DNA of 5,620 nucleotides, from assembly GCA_025353235.1 (NCBI GenBank), contig JANXQZ010001159.1, forward strand, positions 1 through 5,620, in the 5' to 3' direction. Of this stretch, positions 1 through 5,620 are shown one piece after another; positions within the stretch are counted from its first letter, which is position 1; each line of letters starts with the position of its first letter. Source of the stretch: Bryobacterales bacterium (GTDB taxonomy: Bacteria > Acidobacteriota > Terriglobia > Bryobacterales > Bryobacteraceae). The notes below the pieces were generated by a model, which saw only the letters and a list, made by a program, of their open reading frames with translations, was not told the DNA's origin and did no database searches. The position numbers and the translations under genes are program-made.

Positions 1-202
1 ACGGATGGAAGCGCGTGGCGAGATTCGGGGCGGCCGATTCGTAGCGGGATTTTCCGGGGAGCAGTTCGCTCGCGCGGAGGCTGTCGATTTGTTGAGAGTG
101 GTTAAGCGTGCCGATACGCGGGAAGACTTCTTGGATTTGGCACACGACGACCCGTTAAATCTGGCGGGGATCATTCTTCCCGCCATGGCTGCGGTATCGT
201 AA
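1..202 (+). CDS. lhr: Lhr-family ATP-dependent helicase, C-terminal end (partial, possibly truncated)
   Basis: The frame is open from the window's left edge (first full codon at 2, Arg) to TAA at 200-202, so this is the tail of a gene that begins outside. The Met at 5 is internal, not a start. The ~66 visible residues contain [19 protein letters not shown] and [11 protein letters not shown], which I recognise as the conserved far C-terminal blocks of long bacterial Lhr (large helicase-related) proteins. These are superfamily-2 3'-to-5' helicases acting on DNA and RNA:DNA hybrids, linked to DNA repair. The helicase motifs themselves are outside the window. Lhr proteins usually carry a few dozen more residues after the DPLNL-GI-x-PG block; here the frame ends eight residues after IILP, with Ala where a Gly is usual. 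This could be a lineage-specific short end or a frameshift. The next gene starts 55 bp later on the same strand. Family assignment is from recalled motifs. Confidence 0.75.
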   Translation, partial: RMEARGEIRGGRFVAGFSGEQFARAEAVDLLRVVKRADTREDFLDLAHDDPLNLAGIILPAMAAVS

Positions 203-257
203 CGCCGCTTGCCGCCCCATCGCGCTATGCGCCGCAATGATAATCTAGTGTACAGTC

Positions 258-1826
258 ATGTTCCGTTTTACCGTAGCCCTGCTGATGGCTTTGGTATTGC
301 TTCATGCGTCGCCCGGCCCAAATCGTCAGGCCCGCAATGCTTTTCAAGCCGGCCTTCGTTACGAGGAATCGAACCAGCCCGAGCAAGCGGCCAAGGCCTA
401 CTCGCTGGCGATCCAGGCTGAACCAGGGTATACCGACGCTTATGAGCACCGGGCGAAATGCCGTCTCGCCCTGGGCGACACGCAGCATGCCATTGAGGAC
501 TTGGGTGCCTTGATTAGCCTTCGACCGGGAAACGCCGAAGCGTTCCTGCTTCGCGGAGAAGCTTGCCGTGCCGCCAAGCAACCCAGGAATGCGATCGCCG
601 ACTACAATCGCGCGGCAGCTCTGAAACTCGATACCGCTCGGCTGTACAAAGATCGCGCAGCCGCCTACGCGGAGCTGGGGGAATTTCAAAACGCGATCGA
701 AGATTATGGCCGCGGCATTCGACTGAGGCTGGACGATCCCGATCCGATCTGCGCGCGGGGAAACCTCTACGCCAGCCTTGGCCAGTACAGCAATGCAATC
801 GACGATTACGATCAGTGCATCCGTCTGAAGCCGGATTACGGAGAAGCCTACACCGATCGGGGCTTCGCGAGAGGCCAATCGAACGACTTCAACAGAGCCA
901 TAGCGGACTTCGATGCCAGTCTAAAACTACAGCCAAGTGTTCGGGCGCTGAAGCTGCGAGCGGCGGCGTTCGAGAAGCTGGGCCAAAACGACGATGCAAT
1001 CGATAGCCTCACCCGCGCGCTGGCGATGACTCCGGGCGAATATCAGCTTTATCTGACGCGGGCGGCTGCCTATTCCCAACTTGGAAGGCATCAAGATGCG
1101 TTGCGGGATCGAGAGGAAGCAGTCAGGCTCAAACCGGATTCGGCCGAAGCCCACCTGTTGCGTGGAGGAAGTTATCACCAGCTTGGGATGCACGAGAAAG
1201 GGATCGCCGACCGGACAGAAGCGATCCGCCTGGATCCGGGTTTTGCCGAGGCGTGGTTTGCGCGGGGGAGCGCGTATTATCTGTTGGGCGACTACGAACA
1301 GTCGGCCACGGATCTGCGCCAGGCGGTTCACTTGCGATCGGACTATCCTGAGGCGGCAGAAGTGTTGGTGAAAGCCGAGAGCCGCCTAAAAGCTGAGGCG
1401 GTCGCGGTGCCTTCGCCAACCGCGCCCGTGGAGGTTTCTCCAATGCCTCTGCCAGTGCCGCCTGCACCTGTGGTTGCGGCACCTGTGGTTGCGGCACCAA
1501 AGCCGGTTGCCGCATGGTCCGCCGCAAGCCGTGAAGCCTTAGGGCGTAGACTGACGCAAACGCATGAATATGCACGAGCCTTGACGGAACTGAGCGAGGC
1601 GATTCGGATGAATCCTAGGTCCGCGACCGCTTACAACGCGCGCGGGTACGTTTATTTCTTGACACAAAACTTCTCAGCGGCGGATCAAGATTTTAGCGAG
1701 GCGATTTCATTAAATGCGGGATACGCCAATGCGTATCACAACCGAGCCGCAGCGCGGCGGGTAAGAGGGAACATATCTGGCGCCGCGGCCGACTCTGCAA
1801 AGGCCCAAAGTCTCGCGAAAGAGTAG
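258..1826 (+). CDS. Exported tetratricopeptide-repeat (TPR) protein
   Basis: 522 residues. Residues 1-18 look like a Sec signal peptide: a short n-region (MFR), a hydrophobic core (FTVALLMALVLL) and a possible cleavage after HA at 16-17. The mature protein is therefore probably periplasmic or envelope-associated. From about residue 24 to 376 there are ten 33-34-residue TPR units plus a degenerate eleventh, recognisable by recurring A-x-x-RG-x-A...LG...AI-x-D...AI-x-L-x-P. A Pro/Ala/Val-rich linker (about 377-418) follows, then three more units (about 419-520). TPR arrays form superhelical protein-protein interaction scaffolds; no catalytic domain is present, so the partner and role cannot be named. 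The start is supported by the signal peptide beginning directly at it. No convincing Shine-Dalgarno precedes it; a GATAAT hexamer lies at 239-244. It sits 55 bp after the helicase end and 98 bp before the response regulator. Minus-strand open frames across it are shadows of its codon bias. Confidence 0.9.
   Translation: MFRFTVALLMALVLLHASPGPNRQARNAFQAGLRYEESNQPEQAAKAYSLAIQAEPGYTDAYEHRAKCRLALGDTQHAIEDLGALISLRPGNAEAFLLRGEACRAAKQPRNAIADYNRAAALKLDTARLYKDRAAAYAELGEFQNAIEDYGRGIRLRLDDPDPICARGNLYASLGQYSNAIDDYDQCIRLKPDYGEAYTDRGFARGQSNDFNRAIADFDASLKLQPSVRALKLRAAAFEKLGQNDDAIDSLTRALAMTPGEYQLYLTRAAAYSQLGRHQDALRDREEAVRLKPDSAEAHLLRGGSYHQLGMHEKGIADRTEAIRLDPGFAEAWFARGSAYYLLGDYEQSATDLRQAVHLRSDYPEAAEVLVKAESRLKAEAVAVPSPTAPVEVSPMPLPVPPAPVVAAPVVAAPKPVAAWSAASREALGRRLTQTHEYARALTELSEAIRMNPRSATAYNARGYVYFLTQNFSAADQDFSEAISLNAGYANAYHNRAAARRVRGNISGAAADSAKAQSLAKE
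1464..1498 (+). repeat. 15-bp in-frame tandem repeat in the TPR linker
   Basis: The unit GCACCTGTGGTTGCG occurs twice, exactly, at 1464-1478 and 1479-1493, followed by a five-base partial copy (GCACC). It encodes APVVA twice within the Pro/Ala/Val linker between the two TPR blocks. The unit is a multiple of three, so gain or loss of copies would change linker length without breaking the frame. The perfect nucleotide identity suggests a recent slippage duplication. Confidence 0.9.
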
Positions 1827-1872
1827 CGCCTTACGCTAATCTGTTAAGCTTTAGACTTTGGCTGGCGAGATG

Positions 1873-1886
1873 GTACTAGTAAGTAC
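1873..1886. promoter_or_regulatory. Short inverted repeat upstream of the response regulator gene
   Basis: GTACT (1873-1877) and AGTAC (1882-1886) are perfect inverted arms around AGTA, centred about 45 bp before the TTG start of the diguanylate cyclase gene. The 98-bp gap between the TPR gene and this gene has no clear rho-independent terminator and no well-spaced -35/-10 pair, only partial matches. The dyad could be a small operator or chance. A second 5-bp dyad (TAGCG/CGCTA, 1824-1838) overlaps the TPR stop codon and has no T-tract. Confidence 0.25.
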
Positions 1887-1912
1887 AGTTTAGACGAATT
1901 CACTTATCACGT

Positions 1913-1927
1913 AGAGGCAGCTTTTTG
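1913..1927 (+). promoter_or_regulatory. Ribosome binding site and TTG start of the REC-GGDEF gene
   Basis: AGAGG at 1913-1917 lies seven bases before TTG at 1925-1927. In the same frame there is a stop (TAA) at 1880-1882 and no ATG, GTG or other TTG between it and 1925. The receiver domain's first beta strand (KVLVADD) begins at codon 2, so a later start would remove the acidic pocket. TTG is therefore the only plausible start. The weaker initiation codon could keep expression low. Confidence 0.75.
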
Positions 1928-2893
1928 AAAGTTCTCGTTGCAGACGACAGCATTGTATCCCAGCATTTGTTAGGGGCAACTCTAAAGAAATGGGGTTACG
2001 AAGTCGTGTTGGCCGGCGACGGGACGCAAGCTTGGGAGATTCTGCAGCGTGCGGATGCGCCTGCGCTGGCGGTGATCGATTGGATGATGCCGGGTTTGAC
2101 CGGCCTGGAACTCTGCAAGAACATTCGCGAGCAAGCCCGTGAGCCGTACATATATATCCTGCTCCTTACCTCCAAGAATCTGAAGGAAGACCTGATTCAA
2201 GGCATGGATGCTGGCGCGGACGACTATATCGTAAAACCTTTCGATCAGCATGAGTTAAACGTGCGGCTGCGGGCAGGCATGCGTTTGGTGGAGTTGCAAG
2301 CCGAACTGCTCTCAGCCCGCGAGGCTTTGCGGGAGCAGGCTACCAAGGATTCGCTTACCAAAATTTGGAACCGTTCGTCCATTCTCGAGAACTTGAGGGG
2401 AGAACTAGCTCGGTCCGAGCGCGATGCGAAACCGGTGGGGGTGATCCTGGTAGATCTCGACCACTTCAAGGGAATTAACGACGCTTTCGGCCACTTTGCG
2501 GGGGATGTGGTCTTGCAGGAAGCGACCGAGCGCATGCGGCACTCCATCCGCAACTACGACGCGATCGGACGCTATGGCGGTGAAGAGTTTCTCATCCTGG
2601 TGCCGGGATGCGATGAAATGAGCACCTTTGCGCAGGCTGAGCGGCTGCGGTCGCATCTGGCGAAGGGACAGATTCAGCTTCCGACAACCGGTGTCACGCT
2701 GACCGCGAGTTTTGGGTGTACCAGTGCGTTGCCGGGTCGGCATACAACTGCTGAGATGCTAGTAAGGCGGGCGGATGAAGCGCTCTATCTAGCGAAGAAG
2801 CTGGGCCGAAACCGCGTGGAATTTCTTCCGAGTATTCAGGAAGTGAACGTGGCGGACGATCTGAAGATACCCGCTGAGACCGCGGCGCGTTGA
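1925..2893 (+). CDS. Response regulator with GGDEF output: diguanylate cyclase
   Basis: 322 residues: receiver domain about 1-120, helical linker about 121-140, GGDEF domain about 141-300, and a short C-terminal tail without a recognised domain. The receiver has the acidic pair D7/D8, phospho-acceptor D52 in IDWMMPG, T82 and K104 (VKPF), so it should be phosphorylatable by a histidine kinase; no kinase is encoded here. The GGDEF domain has metal-binding D177 in VDLDHFK, N185/D186 for nucleotide binding, and the signature GGEEF at 218-222 (GGEEF is the common active variant). An I-site RxxD, R209-N-Y-D212, lies exactly five residues before it, implying feedback inhibition by c-di-GMP. Predicted cytoplasmic reaction: 2 GTP to c-di-GMP, with phosphorylation-driven dimerisation, as in the WspR-type architecture. 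No EAL or HD-GYP domain is present. The gene is spaced 98 bp from the upstream gene and 136 bp from the downstream one, so it may be transcribed on its own. Confidence 0.95.
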   Translation: MKVLVADDSIVSQHLLGATLKKWGYEVVLAGDGTQAWEILQRADAPALAVIDWMMPGLTGLELCKNIREQAREPYIYILLLTSKNLKEDLIQGMDAGADDYIVKPFDQHELNVRLRAGMRLVELQAELLSAREALREQATKDSLTKIWNRSSILENLRGELARSERDAKPVGVILVDLDHFKGINDAFGHFAGDVVLQEATERMRHSIRNYDAIGRYGGEEFLILVPGCDEMSTFAQAERLRSHLAKGQIQLPTTGVTLTASFGCTSALPGRHTTAEMLVRRADEALYLAKKLGRNRVEFLPSIQEVNVADDLKIPAETAAR

Positions 2894-2926
2894 ATCGGTT
2901 CTGTAGGGCCGCTTGTTAGACTGCTG

Positions 2927-2939
2927 GCCCCGCCGGGGC
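2927..2939 (+). terminator. GC-rich hairpin after the diguanylate cyclase gene (weak terminator candidate)
   Basis: GCCCC (2927-2931) pairs with GGGGC (2935-2939) around a GCC loop, with a possible extra G-T pair outside. It lies 33 bp after the TGA stop at 2891-2893. No T-run follows, so it is not a classical rho-independent terminator. It may stabilise the mRNA end or cause pausing. Its left arm can alternatively pair with GGGCC at 2906-2910 (GGCCC at 2926-2930), and the two structures exclude each other. Confidence 0.35.
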
Positions 2940-2974
2940 TGTGACCACCCCTTGCGGATGCGCTCCGCGTCACA
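2940..2974. repeat. Nested inverted repeat, REP-like
   Basis: TGTGAC (2940-2945) is a perfect inverted match to GTCACA (2969-2974). Nested directly inside the right arm is a second stem, GCGGA (2954-2958) with TCCGC (2964-2968), around the loop TGCGC. An eight-base bulge (CACCCCTT) sits only on the left. The imperfect palindrome with a one-sided bulge in an intergenic gap resembles dispersed REP-type elements, but only one copy is present here, so this is unproven. It could equally be a structured 3' or 5' untranslated segment. Confidence 0.4.
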
Positions 2975-2999
2975 ACACTCGAATGCGCCCTGCCCAGGC

Positions 3000-3012
3000 G
3001 TTACACTGTAAC
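3000..3012. promoter_or_regulatory. Perfect 13-bp dyad just upstream of the transglutaminase/DUF2126 gene
   Basis: GTTACA (3000-3005) and TGTAAC (3007-3012) are perfect inverted arms around a single C, ending 17 bp before the ATG at 3030. Size and position suit an operator for a dimeric repressor or the core of a promoter; TACACT at 3002-3007 within it is a partial -10 match, but I find no good -35 at the right distance. No regulator family can be named from the sequence. Confidence 0.35.
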
Positions 3013-3021
3013 ACTAGGCAC

Positions 3022-3032
3022 AAGGATGAATG
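3022..3032 (+). promoter_or_regulatory. Ribosome binding site and start of the transglutaminase/DUF2126 gene
   Basis: AAGGA at 3022-3026 precedes ATG at 3030 by only three bases, closer than usual. The start is fixed by an in-frame TGA at 3027-3029 immediately before it and by the family's N-terminal strand (QVALNHQTRYKYE) beginning within four residues. A competing ATG at 3026, in another frame, runs into a stop after eight codons. Confidence 0.6.
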
Positions 3033-5620
3033 GGCATACAGGTCGCACTTAATCACCAGACGCGGTACAAGTACGAAAAGCCAATTACTCTGGGTCCGCA
3101 AGTGGTGCGGTTACGACCTGCGCCGCATTGCAGAACGCCCATCCTAAGCTACGCGCTGAAGGTTACGCCGGCCCAGCACTTCCTCAACTGGCAGCACGAT
3201 ATCTACAACAACCATTTGGCTCGCCTTGTTTTTCCCGAGAAGACAGACGAATTTGCGGTGGATGTCGACCTGGTAGCGGACATTTCAGCTATCAATCCAT
3301 TCGACTTCTTTCTGGAGCCCGGGACCGAAGACTTCCCCTTCGAGTATCCGGCGGAGTTGGCGAGAGATCTGGACCCCTATCGGGCCACGCAGACGGCCGG
3401 TCCTTTGCTGCAAGCTTTTCTGAGCGCCCTAACGCGCGAAAAACGTGGGACAACAGGCTACCTCGTTGACCTGAACAGCCTCGTCAAGAGCACGATCGGG
3501 TACACCGTTCGCATGGACCCCGGCATTCAAAGCTGCGAAGAGACTCTCGAAAGGCGCACGGGTTCCTGCCGGGACACTGCATGGTTTCTAGTGCAGGTGC
3601 TGCGGCATGTGGGTTTCGCGTCGCGCTTTGCATCGGGGTATCTGATTCAATTAGCGTCTGCCGACGGCTCCAACGCTATTTCGAAAGACTCGGCAGATCT
3701 GCACGCCTGGGCAGAAGTATTCCTGCCGGGAGCGGGTTGGATCGGGCTGGACCCCACGTCCGGATTGTTCGCCGGAGAGGGTCACATTCCGCTTGCCTGT
3801 ACGCCGGACGCGCCGAATGCGTCTCCCATCACGGGCACGGTGGAGCCCTCAAGCGTTGACTTTTCCTACTCGATGTCCCTTCGCCGGGTAAATGAAGCGC
3901 GTCATAATGCGAAGCTGATCAGCGATGAGCAGTGGAAGAGAGTGGAGATTGTCGCTCATCGGATCGACGCCGATCTTGTCGCGCAGGATGTTCGGTTGAC
4001 GATGGGAGGCGAGCCCACCTTCGTCGGGATTGACGAACCGGACAGCCCGCAGTGGAACGGCGATGCGCTGGGGCCGCTAAAGCGCAACCGCGCGGTGGCG
4101 ATGATCCGACACCTGCGCGATCAAATTGCGCCCGGGGCGCTGCTGCATTTCGGACAGGGCAAATGGTACCCGGGTGAACCGCTTCCGCGCTGGGCCTTGG
4201 GCTGCTTCTGGCGGGCTGACGGCGTCCCCGTTTGGGAGAATACAAATCTCATCGCAGAGGAAGATCAGGACTACGGATTTGGCACAGACGACGCGCTTCA
4301 GTTCATGGAGGCTCTGACGCGCCGGCTTCAGGTGAGTTCAAAGAACATCCTGACAGCCTATGAAGACGCCTATTATTATTTGTGGAAAGAGCGGCGTCTC
4401 CCGGTGAACGTGGATGCACTCGATTCAAAATTAACGAACGCGCGCGAACGCGAAGAACTGGCGCGCGTGTTCGAGCGCGGGCTGGCGAAACCGAGCGGCT
4501 ATGTCCTGCCGATTCGCCGTCGACAGCACGAAGGCAGGATTTACTGGTCAAGCCAGCTCTGGTTTCTGCGTCCGGAACGGCTGCTTGTTATTGAGGGGGA
4601 TTCGCCAATCGGCTATCGGTTGCCGTTCGATGCTCTGCCGTGGGTGGATGCCGACGATATCGAATACGACTACGAGCTCGACCCGCTCGCCGCTCGGGAA
4701 AAGCTTCCTCCCGAGCGGGCGCGACGCATGGATCTTTTCGCCTCAACTGCCGACGAGGATCCGCTCCCCGCACCTCCGGTGGTAGGCGAGTCCGCGAAGA
4801 ATACCATCCGCCCCGCATTGTGCGTCGAGGCCCGCGAGGGGCGCTTGCACGTCTTCTTGCCGTACACGCCCAAGCTCCCGGACTATCTCGATCTGCTGGC
4901 GGCAATTGAGGACACGTGCGTGTATCTCAAGAAGCCGGTTTGGATCGAAGGGTACCAGCCTCCGTCCGATCCGCGCTTGCGATCTTTCAGCATCACTCCG
5001 GATCCGGGCGTCGTAGAAGTTAACTTACCGCCAGCCACGAATTGGGACGAACTCAGCAAGCTTCACCACCTGGTTTTTGACGAGGCGAAACGCAACAGGC
5101 TGTCCGCCGAGAAGTTCCTGTTCGACGGAAAGCACACGGCCACGGGCGGAGGCAATCACATTGTGATCGGAGGCCCCACTGCGTCCGATAGTCCGCTCCT
5201 GCGCCGGCCCGATCTTCTGCGCAGCATGGTGGGCTTCTGGCAGAATCATCCGTCCTTGTCTTATCTGTTCTCCGGCACGTTCATCGGCCCTACGAGCCAG
5301 TATCCCCGCATTGACGAAGCTCGCATGGATGCGCTTTATGAACTCGAGATCGCGTTCAGCCAGTTGCCCGTCGGAGAGTGTCCGCCGTGGCTGGTTGACC
5401 GCCTCTTCCGAAACCTACTCGTAGACATCACCGGCAACACCCATCGCGCCGAGTTCTGCATCGACAAGTTGTATCCTCCAGAAGGCTCCGGGTCGCGACT
5501 CGGTTTGCTGGAGTTGCGGGCTTTTGAGATGGCTCTTAGCGTCAGAACGGGGCTGGCGGAGCTGCTGTTGATTCGGGCGTTAGTCGCGATGTTCTGGAAG
5601 CGGCCCCATGAAGCCAGATT
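3030..5620 (+). CDS. Transglutaminase-like/DUF2126 putative amidoligase fusion protein (3' end outside window)
   Basis: The frame is open without interruption for 863 codons to the window edge; I recall family members of about 1,100 residues, so roughly a fifth is probably missing. Residues about 1-95 match the bacterial transglutaminase-like N-terminal domain (HQTRYKYEKPITLGPQVVRL). About 100-270 is the transglutaminase core with a complete apparent triad: C180 (GSCRDTAW), H225 (DLHAWAEVF) and D241 (GLDPTSG). From about 305 onward is DUF2126: TMGGEPTF at 324-331, FGQGKWYPGEP at 374-384, a variable acidic/Pro stretch near 570-600, TGGGNH at 705-710, HPSLSYLFSG from 740, ITGNTHRAEFC at 800-810 and ELRAFEM at 828-834. 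DUF2126 is described as a putative amidoligase (COOH-NH2 ligase) of the glutamine synthetase/glutamate-cysteine ligase class, so the protein may both form and cleave or exchange amide bonds. There is no signal peptide or membrane segment, so it is likely cytoplasmic. The substrate is unknown. Homologues are typically next to permuted ATP-grasp, alpha-E and transglutaminase genes. Confidence 0.93.
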   Translation, partial: MGIQVALNHQTRYKYEKPITLGPQVVRLRPAPHCRTPILSYALKVTPAQHFLNWQHDIYNNHLARLVFPEKTDEFAVDVDLVADISAINPFDFFLEPGTEDFPFEYPAELARDLDPYRATQTAGPLLQAFLSALTREKRGTTGYLVDLNSLVKSTIGYTVRMDPGIQSCEETLERRTGSCRDTAWFLVQVLRHVGFASRFASGYLIQLASADGSNAISKDSADLHAWAEVFLPGAGWIGLDPTSGLFAGEGHIPLACTPDAPNASPITGTVEPSSVDFSYSMSLRRVNEARHNAKLISDEQWKRVEIVAHRIDADLVAQDVRLTMGGEPTFVGIDEPDSPQWNGDALGPLKRNRAVAMIRHLRDQIAPGALLHFGQGKWYPGEPLPRWALGCFWRADGVPVWENTNLIAEEDQDYGFGTDDALQFMEALTRRLQVSSKNILTAYEDAYYYLWKERRLPVNVDALDSKLTNAREREELARVFERGLAKPSGYVLPIRRRQHEGRIYWSSQLWFLRPERLLVIEGDSPIGYRLPFDALPWVDADDIEYDYELDPLAAREKLPPERARRMDLFASTADEDPLPAPPVVGESAKNTIRPALCVEAREGRLHVFLPYTPKLPDYLDLLAAIEDTCVYLKKPVWIEGYQPPSDPRLRSFSITPDPGVVEVNLPPATNWDELSKLHHLVFDEAKRNRLSAEKFLFDGKHTATGGGNHIVIGGPTASDSPLLRRPDLLRSMVGFWQNHPSLSYLFSGTFIGPTSQYPRIDEARMDALYELEIAFSQLPVGECPPWLVDRLFRNLLVDITGNTHRAEFCIDKLYPPEGSGSRLGLLELRAFEMALSVRTGLAELLLIRALVAMFWKRPHEAR

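Noticed and set aside
225..878. A 217-codon open frame on the minus strand opposite the TPR gene
   Set aside because: It lies wholly antisense to a clear TPR array, has no recognisable domain, and its openness follows from the GC-biased codon use of the + strand gene.
1464..1498. CRISPR-like or mobile direct repeats
   Set aside because: The two copies are adjacent with no spacer and encode in-frame APVVA in a linker; this is a slippage repeat.
1824..1838. TAGCG/CGCTA hairpin at the end of the TPR gene as a terminator
   Set aside because: Only five pairs, weak, overlapping the stop codon and not followed by a T-run.
1851..1889. Sigma-70 promoter for the response regulator gene (TTGGCT at 1858 with TACAGT at 1884)
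   Set aside because: Each hexamer matches only four of six consensus bases and the spacer is 20 bp, too long for confidence.
2941..3147. Small + strand open frame spanning the intergenic hairpins and the start of the transglutaminase gene
   Set aside because: It starts inside the inverted repeats, overlaps the start of a well-supported gene in another frame, and has a low-complexity Arg/Thr-rich composition without family resemblance.
3128..3859. Open + strand frames of about 90-110 codons in a second frame over the transglutaminase region
   Set aside because: The overlapping frame carries continuous transglutaminase motifs including the full catalytic triad, so these are out-of-frame shadows and not signs of a frameshift.
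3919..4905. Several minus-strand open frames rich in Arg, Pro and Ser
   Set aside because: Composition is typical of antisense reading of GC-rich coding DNA; the + strand frame here encodes conserved DUF2126 blocks.

Overview
The window is a gene-dense, moderately GC-rich bacterial chromosome segment. All four recognisable genes lie on the + strand, and two of them are cut by the window edges. The mix of an Lhr-type large helicase end, an exported TPR protein, a stand-alone REC-GGDEF diguanylate cyclase and a transglutaminase/DUF2126 amidoligase fusion would fit an Acidobacteriota-like soil or environmental bacterium. That assignment is an inference from protein style and base composition only; Pseudomonadota or another free-living phylum cannot be excluded.

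Layout: 1-202 is the last ~66 codons of an Lhr-family ATP-dependent helicase, which ends earlier than I expect for the family. 258-1826 encodes a 522-residue protein with a Sec-type signal peptide and about 13 TPR units in two blocks, joined by a Pro/Ala/Val linker that contains a 15-bp tandem repeat. 1925-2893 encodes a 322-residue response regulator with a GGDEF output domain. It starts at TTG and has all phosphorylation, catalytic and product-inhibition (I-site) residues that can be judged by eye. 2894-3029 is a 136-bp intergenic region rich in inverted repeats. 3030-5620 is the first 863 codons of a large fusion protein: a transglutaminase-like N-terminal domain, a Cys-His-Asp transglutaminase core, and a long DUF2126 putative amidoligase region. 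It runs off the right edge.

Functional picture: the four genes do not obviously form one pathway. The helicase (nucleic-acid repair), TPR protein (envelope scaffold) and c-di-GMP synthase are best read as independent neighbours. The last gene is the most interesting. From comparative genomics, DUF2126/transglutaminase proteins are known to cluster with a circularly permuted ATP-grasp protein, an alpha-E protein, a second transglutaminase and sometimes the proteasome-like peptidase Anbu. Together these are a predicted, poorly characterised peptide-ligation or peptide-tag system. If this locus follows that pattern, the partner genes lie just to the right of the window. There is no gene-free stretch above 300 bases, and I see no RNA genes, insertion sequences or CRISPR arrays.
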